Origin: Rhizoclosmatium globosum
Lineage: Eukaryota; Chytridiomycota; Chytridiomycetes; Chytridiales; Chytriomycetaceae
Assembly (NCBI GenBank): GCA_002104985.1
Contig: MCGO01000060.1
Location: 62,001-126,000, forward strand
Length of the DNA: 64,000 nt
Reading direction: 5' to 3'
Positions 1 through 11,771 of this stretch are shown here, piece after piece. A model generated the notes under the pieces. That model searched no databases, was not told the origin of the DNA, and was given only the letters and a program-made list of their open reading frames with translations. The stretch's first letter is position 1. Each line of letters opens with the position of its first letter. The translations under genes and the position numbers were made by a program.

Positions 1-251
1 AAAGTAAATGTTTGCAGCAAGAACACCGGCCGTCACAGTGGCCAACGAGGGAAGCACCCACGTTGGACTGTTGTTTGGGCGGGTTCTGCCTTGGGCCTCG
101 GCTTTGCATTCGCTGATCGAAGTGTGGAAGATGATGTGAACAGCCGGTGCTGCCCTGTGAAGATGCGGGTGGGGGGTGTACGCGATGTCGGACCAGTGAT
201 GGGATTCGTTGCATCTTTTCTCTCTTTCTTCAATTGTATGTTTTGTAACAA
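1..251 (-). CDS. Possible N-terminal part of a mitochondrial-type protein, cut by the window edge
   Basis: The minus strand encodes an Arg/Ser/Thr-rich, acid-poor stretch (RIFTGQHRLFTSSSTLRS) like a mitochondrial presequence. In another frame, after about base 80, comes a hydrophobic segment (PTWVLPSLATVTAGVLAANI) that could be a membrane helix and runs off the window. One missing or extra base would join the two. I do not recognise the protein. The match to a presequence plus inner-membrane helix is inference from composition only, and the frame break may be a sequence error. Confidence 0.3.
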
Positions 252-444
252 TATTCCGTATTTTAATCTTATTCATACTTGTTGTCATCAATGAGGCTGA
301 AAACTTGTGAATCTAATGTGGTATGATCATGTCTGGTTTCTCCAAATGATACTTAGGATGTTGAGTATTTTGAAATCTTAAGGAATTAACGGTAAAAACT
401 CCAGCTGCACTTCTTCTATTTCGTGTTCTATTTATCGGTAATTG

Positions 445-2334
445 ATGTCAAATCCATACCGACGCCTTGAAGAAGAACAGACTGACGATGCCTCGAGCTG
501 CAACCACTCCAGGTATCATTTTTGCTTTATTTGTCACTGTTGCCAACCTGTATCTTCCCAGTCTTCATCTGATGCCAATCAAGGTGACCTGACTGACGAC
601 CAAATCCGGCTCCAGCGAACCGAGGCCTCCCTCAACAAAGCCATCGATGCTTCAATTATGATGAACCCTGAAAAGCTCCCAAAAGCAGTGTGGTTTGTGC
701 GTTCCTGTTGTTGCTAAATTGAAGATAGTTGACATCTGAACCCAGATCCTTCCAAGTGAACTTGGAGAACGTTTCTGTTTCTACGGAATAACTCCGATTC
801 TTAAGAACTTCTTAAAGTATCAGTTAGGCTTCACGAGACATGTTGATGGTGAGAAGGCAGCTTCTGTTTCTGACGTAACCTAACTCGATATGACCTTGCA
901 GCCGATATGATGTACCATATATTTACTGGCATAGCATACTTTACTCCGCTTCTCGGGTCGCTCCTCTCTGACTCGTATTTCGACAAGTACAACACAATCA
1001 TCTCACTCTCAGCAATTTACATCCTCGGCCTCCTCATCCTCGCAATTACATCCTGGCCGACATTTATGGACGTTCCCACAACAAAAATCCCACGTACAGG
1101 TCCACTATAGGCCTTCTCCTGATATGTATTGGAACAGGAGGCATCAAACCCTGCGTATCTGCACACGGTGGGGACCAGTTCTTGGAAGTGCAGAAAATAG
1201 GGCTTCAAAAATTTTACAATTATTTCTATATGGCTATTAATACTGGCGCGCTCGTGAGTTCGTATGTCAGTCCTTCGATCGCCAGAATGACGGTGTTTAC
1301 GGTTCCGAATTCGACTTTGGTGGAGTGGGAACGGATAGGGCTGAAACCAGATGTTGGGAATGGGTATCCGCTTGCCTGGGGACTGTTGGCAACTTCAATG
1401 ACGATTGCGCTGGGGATATTTATGATTGGGCACCGGTATTATCGTGTCGTGCCTCCTGCTGGGAGATTCATCCTGTGGGACCATTTGAGTATTGGTTGGG
1501 CTTACATCTCTTGTCAATGGAAGGGTCTTGACGCGTATGAGTTGACACGAGAAAAGTTTGGTAAAGGAATGGTGGATGAAATGTTGGATCTGGCTCAAGT
1601 TATCATGGCGCTGGCTCCTGCTCCGATATTTTGGATGGCTTTCGGTCAAAATGGGTCCACGTGGCAAGATATGGGGGATCAGATGGCAATTCCTTTTGGA
1701 GGTGACAGTAAGACCTCGTTCTTCAATTCAGAAACTACAAACAGCATCTGGAATCCTTTTTTTATCATCACCATCTCTCCAGTGATGGCGAACTTTGTAT
1801 ACCCATGGATAGAGAAACAATTTGGGTTTGTAATTTGCTTGTATTATGAATCTAACTGGCTCACAGTCCCGAAGCATTCGGATTAATGGATCGCATGGTA
1901 ACAGGACAAGTCCTTGCAGGAGTTGCATACATCTTGGCAGCAATTCTTCAAGCGCGAATCTATTCAACATGTCATCAAGATTCTTCACACCCAGTTCACA
2001 TAGACGACTGCCAATCAACAGTCTCGATTCTCAACCAAATATTCCTCTACTTTATCTTAACTGTTGCAGAGTGCTTATTTTCCGTCAGCGGCCTTCAGTT
2101 CGCGTACGTTGAGGTTGGTAAACGCACAAAATCATTCTGTTCAGCTCTTTGGCTTCTCACGACTGCAATTGGAAGCTTCATGGCTGCCGCACTGTTGAAT
2201 GCTACATTGAACAGCGAAAGCGGGAATTGGACGCGAGCTCAGTTTTTCTGGCTTGTTGCGGGTCTTTGTTTTGTTTCAGCAGGGTTACGGGTGTGATTCG
2301 AAACGTGTATGTTCCGAAACATCTTCGAAATTGA
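445..2334 (+). pseudogene. Frameshifted POT/PTR2 proton-coupled peptide transporter copy
   Basis: This is a diverged paralogue of the intact transporter at 56090-57902, with introns at matching places (697-745, 849-901) and a further one at 1826-1866. It keeps the POT hallmarks: ELGERFCFYG in the first helix, the GTGGIKPC...HGGDQF region, and the GDQMAIPFGG and EVGKRTKSF loops. Two single-base losses break it. Near base 1108 the frame closes at TAG, and adding one base restores the alignment with the intact copy. Near 2293 the frame closes at TGA just before the C-terminal YVPKHLRN. A putative 49-bp first intron (513-561) is also out of phase, although the unspliced frame stays open. It is either a decaying duplicate or a functional gene with sequence errors; two independent breaks favour decay. 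Confidence 0.75.
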
Positions 2335-2405
2335 GAAAGGTGATGGTGGTGGCTCTTTGTGCACGATAAAATTGCTAGATTAAAAATAAAGTATTATTGG
2401 ACGAT

Positions 2406-3185
2406 TTATTGAACATCCTTTCCTTCCATATTCTTGATGTATTCTGGAACCGGTGCCAAGTTGTATCCAGCTGGCTCTGCATTTCCATACGTGGTGAGGA
2501 TTGGGAGCACACCGGCAAAGAATGATTCATTGCCCTTGTCAGCTTCATCATCATCAGACTGCCCAGCCCGTTTCTTCACACTCGCTGTCTCAATTTCAAG
2601 CTTAATGACCTTGGTCGACGCGTATTCAGTCTACATTCGTTGAAGCCACGGAATCAGTCGAGATTTCCACAAATCCCTATAAATAGCACAACAAACCTTG
2701 CTAGTCTCTCTCGTAGTACCCCATCGATCAGCCTTGAACGCATGGTTCGTGATCACTTTCAGCGCCAACTCCCGTTCCTCCAAATCAGTAACAAGCTCAG
2801 GATAACCGTACACACAAACAGACCGATAGTTCATTGAGTGATTGAATGGAGAAATGGCAAGAACAAGGCCGTCAACGAGTGTTACAGTTAAAGCAGCCTT
2901 GGTAACTCCGACTTCGCCCGATCCCGCAAGTGCTTTCATGAGTCTGCCAGAGACATATCCATGCAAGTAAATAGTGTTTTCGTTGCGGCCGTAGACCATG
3001 GGAATCACTGATGGCCACTCTTCGAGGTAGTCACTTCCATCAATAGAGGCAGGGAGTGTGAATCCAACATGGGCTACGAGTCCCTTGTCCAATACTTCAT
3101 GCACAGATTTAACATCATAAGAAGCTTGATCTTTGAGACGACGGACAGCATTGAGCGCCTTTCCATTTGGTGGTTCAAAAGTCAT
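2406..3185 (-). CDS. Pyridoxamine 5'-phosphate oxidase-like FMN-binding protein
   Basis: Two exons (2697-3185 and 2406-2630, intron 2631-2696) give a 237-residue protein. It contains the NHSMNYRSVCVYG strand and the HAFKADRWGTTR segment, followed by conserved text around residues 165-220 ending in FAGVLPILTTYG. These mark the split-barrel flavin-nucleotide-binding family related to PNPOx (Pyridox_ox_2 type). Members bind FMN or F420 and are usually of unknown substrate, so a specific reaction cannot be assigned. No signal peptide or membrane helix is seen. The gene lies just downstream of a zinc-finger gene on the same strand, and the same pair recurs inverted at 15.9-17.5 kb. This copy has a normal ATG and an open frame, so it looks like the working one. 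Confidence 0.8.
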
Positions 3186-3330
3186 TTTTTAAGTGTTATA
3201 TTGATGAGGATTCGAAATCCAAATGGATGAAAAAGAAAAAGATGAAAAAGATTAAGTGATGTATTCATATAAGTTATCAATACGCTCTATAGAAAAAAAT
3301 GAAAGCAGATGAGATAATTCCTCCACTAGT

Positions 3331-3999
3331 CTATTCAGAACTTCCAAGAGCCTTACGGTTACGTTTCGCGATAACAGGGTGTGCAGTCTCAAGATGGCGC
3401 TTCATAGTGGATTTGGTGATTGTATGTCCACAGTTCTTGACATTACACACTACTTTGCAATTTTTGCGGCTCTTCATCAAATGGTTTCGAATGTGTAGAA
3501 TCCGTTTAAGGCTTGTGCCACAGCTACACATAACAGACGTTTCAAAATTGGACTGTCTATTTCTCGTTCTTCGTTCTGGTCCGTGGGATGCAGTTGACAA
3601 TGTTGGTGACGAGACTGAAGAAATTTCTGAATCCGAATAGTCAACGGCGGAGGGCTCAGAAAGAGTGAAGGAGAACAGGTCCGTGATGGGTTCTTGTACA
3701 TTCAAAAAGGGATCCTCATTCACAGCGACGGTTTGCATTTCTGGGATGACAGGAGAAGTCGCTGGAGAAGTGGTGGCACTGAGTAACTGGTTCAGCAAAA
3801 AATCAGGTCCAAAGGATTGGCCAAATCCTTGTGTATCAAAGATGGGCGGTAAGTTGCAGAATGAGAAAGAACCATCGTAGTTGAGTTGAAACGGTGGCAA
3901 GAGGCCTCCTTGAACCAGAAGATTGAACATTTCCAGGTTGAAACTTTCCATCGGCATAGTTACTTGGTCGAAGTTTGCATTAACGTTAGCGAGAGACAT
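3331..3999 (-). CDS. Two-finger Cys/His zinc-binding protein, copy A
   Basis: A single-exon protein of 222 residues. Residues 1-130 are low-complexity, acidic and Ser/Thr/Pro-rich, ending in a SDSEISSVSSPTLS-type phosphorylation-prone patch. Residues about 140-222 hold a basic TRNRQS segment and two atypical fingers: Cys-X-Cys...His-X3-His (CSCGTSLKRILHIRNH), then Cys-X4-Cys...His-X4-His. The first finger's Cys-X-Cys spacing is not the classical C2H2 form. A nuclear DNA-binding role is a guess from the basic/finger layout plus an activation-like N terminus. Copies B (15908-16564) and C (4934-5446, broken) are in this window, so this is a locally expanding family. Confidence 0.7.
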   Translation of the reverse strand: MSLANVNANFDQVTMPMESFNLEMFNLLVQGGLLPPFQLNYDGSFSFCNLPPIFDTQGFGQSFGPDFLLNQLLSATTSPATSPVIPEMQTVAVNEDPFLNVQEPITDLFSFTLSEPSAVDYSDSEISSVSSPTLSTASHGPERRTRNRQSNFETSVMCSCGTSLKRILHIRNHLMKSRKNCKVVCNVKNCGHTITKSTMKRHLETAHPVIAKRNRKALGSSE

Positions 4000-4766
4000 C
4001 AGAAGGAGTTCTAGTTTGAGTGGAAGATTTGTTGGGTGGAGGGACTGATGGGAAGAAGCTTCTCTTAAGGCCTTTTTTGGGTACGGTGTCTGAATAACCC
4101 CTCAAAAAATTGTACGACACACATACCAATCTCCCTATTTCTTTCTTGAGCGTACTCATTTGTACTTATTTAAGTTTTAATGGCATAACCGGGGACCATA
4201 GGTTTTCGCACACAAGTAGCATTTTTTTGTAGGTTTGCCTAGACAAGGATTGCTTGCTTGAAGTGATATATAGATTTTCTTTACCCTTATATGTCATTAT
4301 AGTTAAATAACTGTTAATAACATAACGAGGCTGAAAAATTGTTACCCTCGTAGTTCAAGGCAAATTAGAGAAACAAAACGGGAAACCGTTGTAGGTGCCT
4401 TGCTTGAATTATAAAGCGTTTCATAGAAGGGTGGCTACTGCCTATTGAGTATAGTGTGGAGGTCGAACACCAGGTACAAATCTTGTACAAATGTGTCTTG
4501 AAAATTTTTAACTAGGCAACTCGGCACAACAGCCTCCACATCAATGCAGCATAGTGCTGCAACCGTCTTCGCTTCCCCAAAATCTCTTATTGTCTTGTTT
4601 TGTTATCAGTGTTCTTTGGGCTCAGGTGTTTGAGTACTGGGCTTGTCGTACCTTGGCCTAAATAAATTGAGAGATGTACTTACAGTATGATTTCATTTGT
4701 AACCCGATAACGGTAAAATAACCCCGCTTTTCAAATCTAAAAATCCAAAAATCTACAGACTTCGCA
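4000..4766. other. Intergenic, no gene seen
   Basis: AT-rich stretch between zinc-finger copy A (transcribed leftward) and broken copy C (rightward). It contains the 5' flanks of both. No coding signal, tRNA or strong repeat was seen. Confidence 0.6.
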
Positions 4767-4933
4767 ATGAGGGGATCATGGCAAACACCTACATTCGAGG
4801 AGCAAGTCGATCTCGCATACAATCCGGACATAGTATGGCTCCATTGTAACAAAGAGAAGCTTATGAATTTATTCGACAACAGCAAGCTCGTTGCTCTGAT
4901 CCAATCAGTCCAATTGCTCAAGGATATCATAAT

Positions 4934-5446
4934 CATATTATCCGGCAACTCAGCTATTTATTTCGTCTCACGCAAACACATCGAGAACTTCTACTGCAAT
5001 CTTCTTTTCTCCCGCATTTGAATTAATTCACGAACGGCCCGTTGGCACAGCTGCCATACATCCTACATCTTCTATCAGCATAAGTACCTTCGACGACTCT
5101 TTCCAAACCCAATCAATTACCGATCCAGCTGTGCAATCATCACCACGCAGAACTAGAAACCGGGAGTCTAAATACAAAGAATCAGTCAAATGCAGTTGCG
5201 GCTCAACATTGACCAAGATTTTACATATTACAATTCATTTAAATAAAAGCCACAGTGGACGCGAAATTGAGTGCAGCGTCAAGAACTGTGGAAAAAAGTT
5301 GAATCAGTCAAGTATGAAAAAAACATCTTGAGTCTCAGCATACCACAATCGCCGGACGCAACCATCAGGCGCTTGCTGTACTTAAATACATGAATATGTC
5401 GAATCTTATGTACCTTCGAATAAATCAGGTCATCAACTTGCTGATG
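4934..5446 (+). pseudogene. Broken copy C of the two-finger zinc protein
   Basis: From about 4934 one frame is open into a Ser/Thr-rich linker and then the family's basic TRNRES segment and first finger (CSCGSTLTKILHITIH), followed by the Cys-X4-Cys of the second finger. At the run of seven A after base 5313 the frame closes with TGA. Removing one A restores KHLESQHTTIAGRNHQAL, the expected end of the second finger. No start codon equivalent to that of copies A and B is visible; an upstream open frame (4767-5021) in another phase does not match the family N terminus. It is therefore called a pseudogene, though a homopolymer error could account for the 3' break. Confidence 0.6.
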
Positions 5447-5817
5447 AGAATAAACCGAGGCTATGGACTGTTGCAATAACACCATTAGGACCGATGGTTG
5501 TTCCAAAACTCTGCGAGTTCTCGATTCTTCTTCATCGAGTTAAAAAACTTCGTCCTCAGGCAGTTGCGCTGCTCGAATGGATGGTAATTTTGAGATAAAG
5601 TTCATCTCGCTTGGTACACTTTTAAAAAAAGGAAATTCAATAGTCCCATTACTCTGATCAATATTATTTCTGGTAGCTTACGAAAGTAAACAGTAGAATA
5701 TCATTGCAGGTATGAAGAGATATCCATAAGACTGATTTATTCTTAATTAGGTAGGGATATTGAATGATTAAATTAATTCATGGATAGCGATCTAAATCCA
5801 CCAGAGAAAACGAAGCC
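5447..5817. other. Intergenic, no gene seen
   Basis: AT-rich spacer between the zinc-finger pseudogene and the 3' end of the G8-domain gene; these two converge here. Nothing beyond short AT tracts was seen. Confidence 0.5.
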
Positions 5818-8800
5818 TTATGCTGTCAACTTGGGTGGGGTGAACTTGGCCGTGGAATTGCCCAAGCTGCAAAACACTCCATCCACAGGAATGCAATTGG
5901 AATTGATTACTAAACTTGAACTGGAAGTTTGGGGGTTGATTGTCAATCCAGCTCTCGTGAACTGCTGTGGGTTCACTTGATTTCTGTTGAACACATTGTT
6001 GGTTCCCAATTGATTATCAAGGAGTTGCATAATATTAACGTAAAGTAGCCCGGCTGTATTGTCAAAGTAATACACAGCTCCTGACCCAGTTGATTGAATT
6101 GTTTGGAATGTTGTCAAATTTGCTGCTTGTTTGTACGGCTGTACACAAACATTAGGAGTCCACTTGCTGGTGTAGCACCAAGTTGCTGCCCGTGCAGTTA
6201 CGTTGAAAGTTGTTCCAACAGGATACGGTAATACCAGTGTGATATAGTTCTTTTCAGTTGGGAACTGTGCTGCACTCACGGTAAGATTGACCGGTGCCCC
6301 TTTGTTGTACTGCACAAACCAACCAGACCCGTCGGCAACTACAGGACCCGTAATTCTAGTATTAGCCGTAATTACTAATCCATTTGTAATGTTTTTTCCT
6401 CCAAGATGGGCCGCATATCCAATAGTTGGACACGCAATGCTCAAAATACCGTTCGAGCATTGGGTTGTACCAATCAACGCGGTTTGAGCCGGATCCGCGG
6501 TCAATAGAATCGAAGCTTCGTAAATCTGGTCATTTGTGCATAACCAAAGACTTTGGTTGTTGGTAGTAAGACGACAGGCAGGCGACCCATAGACATTCCA
6601 CCACTCATTTGCCCATGCAGATCCCATGAGTGTGCGACCGCTGGAAAGACTTGCAGATCCGTCGAAATCGAGCCAGCTTTGAAGGCGGCCTGAAACAGTG
6701 GATCTGTCGGTCATGCTGAACTTGAATAGTTTGTCCAAATTACAATTTTGATACACGATATTTCTTGTTGTTTGCATGATTCCTGGAACAAATTGATCAC
6801 TGTGCGTCAAGAATTGCCAAACCGCCATATTATTTGAGTTATAAAGAACAGAACTCCATTTATCCGTACAGCTTCGGAATGTTGAATTGGAGATGATGTG
6901 ATTCTGCGAAACATCGTACCAACTAAAACCAAGGAAGCCAGTCCAATAGGATATATCTCTAGAAGCGCAATTCCACCAACTAGTAGTAGGACAACCGCTG
7001 ATAAAAGGCATCAAAGTGTTGTTTGTGCGACAAATAGAAAGCATTTTGTCGATCCAGACTTGACCAAAAACACTAGCACTTGTTCCAAGGTCATGCCCTT
7101 CATATTGAACAACCTCAACCCGAACACCCCAATGCATCAACCCCTTATTCCCCAAAAATACTTTTGTGTTGTTAAACCGCATCCATGAATAGTTTTCCAC
7201 GCTGCACCAAGTCCCAGTAGCTATTGGTGTTGAACAAGTTTGTGCAAGCGCGCTAATGACACGACCTGGGTTATAACTTGTTGCACCATTCGCTTCCGTC
7301 TTAAGAAGACCCCCAACATAAACACCTCCAGCATTTAACCACCAGAATCCACTTGAATGCGCAGAGTTCCCTTCAAATTGTTTCAGAGGACGGGCGCTAG
7401 GCGTGATTCCAGTGACAGATGCAGCGAGGCCAATGGGAGCTGGCAAGCTTGGGAACGAAAAACCGGCCCATCCTCCACTTGCTGCGTTTCCAAGGAACGA
7501 GTTTTTTGGGTTCGTAATGTAGAAACCTGCGGCGGCAACGTCGGTGGGGACAATCAAGTTAACTGGGTCTTGCATCACAGTGTCGAGATATTGTGACCAA
7601 TAGTTGGCAGGATTGGTGGGAGCGCCGAGGAAATGAATGTGCGCGGCGAGGTTGTATGAGAAAGTGTTGTCCTCTTCAATTCCATCCTCAAGGTAGAAAC
7701 AGTTTCCGGTGATATCAAAAGCTACGTTGTTGGAGATTGTGACATTGTGAGAGCCGTGTACAGACATGCAGCGGAAGAAACTTTGGTGGATAGAACTGGA
7801 TTTCAGGTAACTATTGATACCGTTTTGTCCAGCTTGATGGATGTGGTATGGATACCTGCCCATTACGTTTGTTTGACCTAGATATACCGGTATTAGTCGT
7901 TGTGGAAATTAATTGAAAGGGAATCTTACCCATTTGGAATAGTTCAAGGCCGCTTGCACGACCGATCGCGGAGCCGATGGCAATAATATGACCACCATAT
8001 CCTTGTGGAGCACCACATGGCCAAATGGAAACTTTGGACTGTGCGTCGCCAACACATACAGCTGGAGTAGTGGTAAGATTGGAGTTCTGGTCGTCTCCCT
8101 TGACAACAATTCTTCGCGAGAGGAGACCGACTTCAGCTTGGTACTCAGATCCTCCATAATGATTATACAAGAGCGGTGTGGTCAAAGTGATTAGACTGAC
8201 AGCAGGTCCAATGCCAGAGGCCAACCCAATACTTGCAATGACAGCAACATCATTCTGGTTGAAATCACGACTGTCCTTGGTTGCAGTAGTTGTAATGAGG
8301 ACTGTTTGTCCAACTTCCCAGTTGACGACATCTTGAATGAGAATCTGTTTTTCTCCCTTGCGTGCAGTAGCAGCCAGACGCGTCCAAGTGGGTGCATAAG
8401 TGACACCGTGGATATCAAGTGTGCCTCCATTGATAGCAGCAATACCTTAAACAAGATCGGAATTAAGCTTCTGGCACTACATACAATAATAAATATACCT
8501 TTTACAGAGACAGCAGGAACGTTTGTCAGATTTACATTCGCAGGTTTGGCACCGTGCAAGACAATTGTGATGTAGCTCTTGAGGTTACATGTCTCGGACC
8601 CGAGCCACAACGATCCACCGTTGATGAGAATACCGTTTGTGTGCATTGTAACGTTGGCGTCATCAAAGACGAGACTAGATCCGGCGTTGACGGTGATGGT
8701 TCCATACGTGTTAACCTGGTCCAACGAAGCAGAAGAAATAAGGACGGACGTGTTGGCTGGAATTGTGATGGTTTGGCCATCGGCTGGAGGCACTGTACTG

Positions 8801-9173
8801 TTTGGCCAGGTTGACGCGGATTCCCATAGTTTGAGATTTACATTCAGGTGAGGGCAATTTACTTGAGCACTTTTTGGGAGGGAAAGATTGATTAAGAATA
8901 CGTTCGACGCGCGTTTATGATTCAGGAGACTTACTTGTTCTCGTTCGCAACATTGCTTGTATCGGGACGAGGAAAGACAACCACTTCAGACCAATGGTTC
9001 TGGGTTGTCTTACCAATGTACTGGCTGTACAACTTGGGATCGGCTTCTTGGTTATTTAATGTTGGAATACTGGCACTTTTTATAGACCTGGCAACTCTTG
9101 CAGGTTCAAGCGGTAGAGAAAGGGCATTAGCAGCTACAAAAAGACTTGCGAAAATTAAGGGACCGCAAACCAT
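5818..9173 (-). CDS. Secreted G8-domain / right-handed beta-helix protein (CEMIP-like)
   Basis: Four exons (8935-9173, 8499-8869, 7930-8445, 5818-7877) join in phase into 1061 residues. Residues 1-18 form a signal peptide (MVCGPLIFASLFVAANALS). A G8 domain follows at about 85-205, starting at LWESASTWPN and running through repeated beta strands. The LELFQMGQTNVMGRYPYHIH segment, split by intron 3, is the hallmark of the CE-type beta-helix region in CEMIP/TMEM2 and fungal relatives, whose animal members act on hyaluronan. The rest is rich in Asn, Gly, Ser and Trp with possible N-glycosylation sites. It has no C-terminal membrane helix, so it is probably secreted or wall-associated. Its substrate is unknown. 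All exon junctions are in frame without errors. Confidence 0.85.
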
Positions 9174-9456
9174 TTTGGAATAATATTTTGCAAATCTCCA
9201 ACAATACTTCGTGGCCCTTTTTCAACGTGTTTGATTCTTGTTTGTGTAACAAAGCGATCGCCGCATTTCCGCGTTGATTGTTCTGTCGGAGTTGAAGTGG
9301 TGATATATCGGATGTTTTGTCTCTGTTTGTCGCTTGTTTTTGAGCTAATTCATTGTAGTTACGTTTCGAGATTAAAAAAGTGACTATCCTCCTTGCCAAG
9401 AATCATAGCTCCATAACAAGACCAGTCGCGCACAAAGTCTTCAGATAAAATTACTG

Positions 9457-9640
9457 TTACAATTTTGTAGTTTTGAACCATGAGGTACGATAGGAGGAAT
9501 TTATGTGTAAATCAGAAGACGAATGTATGAATATGACAGTAACAATAATACAACGAACTAGATTCCATCGCTTTGATCCTTGAGGAACAGTCCCAGACAT
9601 GTACTTGTAGACTCGACTCCTTCTGAGTTTCCGGCACAAA
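9457..9640 (-). pseudogene. Detached copy of the 3' end of the F-box/LRR gene
   Basis: The minus-strand text here reads VYKYMSGTVPQGSKRWNLVR, which matches the C-terminal YIPRTVPHGSKLWNLVR of the F-box/LRR gene about 240 bp away. The DNA around 9546-9605 and 9796-9850 is clearly related, including the shared start GAAC(A/T)AGATTCCAT. No intact LRR precedes it, so this looks like the remnant of a tandem duplication. Confidence 0.5.
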
Positions 9641-9773
9641 AAGTTGAGTCAAAATCAAAATATCACAGGTTGAGACCATTGTCTTTTTTCCACTGGTTTT
9701 GGGACGGCCAATTATACCAAGATGTGCGATCAAAGCTGTTGGAGAATGCATGGAACTTGAACACACAGGGAAA

Positions 9774-10559
9774 TCACATGACGGTAATGTTACATCGAAC
9801 AAGATTCCATAATTTAGATCCATGAGGCACGGTACGAGGAATGTACTTGTTGAGTTGATTCTTTGCGAGACCGAGAATCATGAGTTGCTTCAAATTCGAA
9901 ATTTCATCCGGTAACGAGCCTGAAAGTTCGTTATTTGTGAGTCGAAGAATCTTGAGTTGTTTGATTGAACCAATGGCAGGAGGAATGGAAGAGGAGAGAC
10001 GATTGTTTGACAGATTCAATTCAACGAGTGAAGATAGATTCGCGAATGAGGATGGAATCGGGCCGTTCAAGTTGTTTGTAGAGACATTCAGATGTACGAG
10101 TGATGCAAGGCGACCCAGTTCAGGAGGAAGGCTGCCTTCGAGGTTATTGTTGCTCAGATCCAAACTTGTCAACTGAACCAAAAAACCAATCTCAGGCGGA
10201 ATGTGTCCAAACAGATCATTTTTACGCAGAATGAGAATATTGAGACGGGCGAGAGAGCCGATAGCTGGTGGAATGCAGCCTGTGAGGTTGAAGCTGCCCC
10301 AACTGATTGATTGCATCGAAGCCAGATATAGATCTGCGTACGCATACTGGTAGTGAATAGGACATTTTAGCCAGAAGCGGGAGACAGCATGGGGCGTCTG
10401 AAGCCTGCAATGTACCCAGTTTCTTAGTAGTTGTTTCGCAAAAGAGCGGGTAGACAAGACATGCGCAATTCGAGAGTTGATTCGTTTGCAGTTTAGTGCC
10501 AACGAAAGCGGAAGAAGAGAAAAGATTTGGACAATGAGTTCTTGGGGTAACCTGTCCAT
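9774..10559 (-). CDS. F-box / leucine-rich-repeat protein
   Basis: A single-exon protein of 261 residues. Residues 1-50 (MDRLPQELIVQIFSLLPLSL...) form an F-box-like motif, which would bind Skp1 in an SCF ubiquitin ligase. Residues about 95-245 hold five or six plant-type leucine-rich repeats with the LxxLxxLxLSxNxLxGxIPxxI pattern, the likely substrate-recognition surface. The target is unknown. There is no signal peptide or membrane helix. The gene is head to head with tuberin: the two ATGs are 28 bp apart. A partial copy of its 3' end lies downstream. The frame is clean. Confidence 0.75.
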   Translation of the reverse strand: MDRLPQELIVQIFSLLPLSLALNCKRINSRIAHVLSTRSFAKQLLRNWVHCRLQTPHAVSRFWLKCPIHYQYAYADLYLASMQSISWGSFNLTGCIPPAIGSLARLNILILRKNDLFGHIPPEIGFLVQLTSLDLSNNNLEGSLPPELGRLASLVHLNVSTNNLNGPIPSSFANLSSLVELNLSNNRLSSSIPPAIGSIKQLKILRLTNNELSGSLPDEISNLKQLMILGLAKNQLNKYIPRTVPHGSKLWNLVRCNITVM

Positions 10560-10587
10560 TTCTTTTGTTTGTTTTGTTTGAGTAGAA
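10560..10587. promoter_or_regulatory. 28-bp head-to-head intergenic gap (bidirectional start region)
   Basis: Only 28 T/G-rich bases separate the ATG of the F-box/LRR gene (10559, minus) from that of tuberin (10588, plus). An in-frame stop just upstream fixes the tuberin ATG. Promoter elements for each gene must therefore lie inside the other's transcribed region. Confidence 0.5.
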
Positions 10588-11740
10588 ATGAATCACGAAG
10601 AAGAAGTGGTGGCTGCAATTCAAGAATGGGACGAGAGCATTGGGTAAGTACTTTGTTTGATTGATTGATTGACTGCTGTCAGGAACTAATCCATATTCAA
10701 ATACATGTACATACACACAGAAGGGACAGCGATGCAACTCTAATCCAAACCATGCATCGGCTTCTTTCCCATCCCTCTTCGCCTCTGTTTCCGCCTTCTT
10801 TAAAAGCATCATTTGCACTTGAACTCAGCCGTGTTTCCCTGAAGGAAGAAGGAGAAAGCGCCCTTGTTCCACCAACTCTTTCAACGTTTGTTCTCCTGAC
10901 AAACAACGCAACCTCCCTCGATTTGTTTGATGCGAACACTGTTTCGCGTCTGTTTAAACGATGGTTTGACGACGCGCGGACACTTGGCCATGCGATGAAT
11001 CAAGTGCGGAATGTGGTGAAGGACCCGTCTTTTGCTTCGGATTCACTGGCGCAGTCGGTGGCAGAGGCTCTTTTTGGTCACTTGGTTGCAGCTGCCTCGC
11101 CCGCTTTTACTCTGCTGTCTCTGAAATGTCTGAAGGATGCCATCGAACCACTGATTCTATCGCTTCAACCACTCACTGCCACAAAGACAATAGCTGTAAT
11201 TGCATTCTACTTGTCACTAGATAATATTCCCTCAGAGTCTCGTGATTCAGCTTTGGCTTCAGCTCAACTTCTCCTCTGTTCAAAATCCATCAAAATAGCA
11301 CGTGCAGCGTTGTTGGACGTGTGTTCATTTGCAACTGGAGAAAAGCGTCTCTCGTCTGTATTCGCATCTGTCAAAGAACCGCCATCGATTCTATTCCAAA
11401 TTGGTGCTCTTCGACTACTCGCCGCATTTTGCTTTCAAGCTTCTCCAACACTCGAAGATTTCGCATCCTCCTACAGCATTCGTCACGCAATCCTTTCTTG
11501 CTTCTTATCAACATCAACGCCCATCCCCGACGTTGACCAAGAACCCCTTCACCAAACACTCCTTTCCCTCCTCCACTCCTGGATCCTCCAAACCCCAACT
11601 TCCATCACTTCCCAAGACTGGGACCTCATTCTCAAAGTCCTCACCAACCTCAAAGACTACATATTCCAATTCTCTCTCCAATCCACCCAAAAGTTTGAAA
11701 TTGGATCTTCCACAACCTCCACCACCACAAAACCTACATT

Positions 11741-11771
<31 letters not shown>

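Noticed and set aside
1395..1667. Minus-strand open frame opposite the POT pseudogene
   Set aside because: Shadow of a conserved transporter on the other strand; no family text.
9127..9399. Minus-strand frame just upstream of the G8 gene
   Set aside because: Overlaps the first exon of the G8 gene in another frame; Asn/Gln-rich with no domain.
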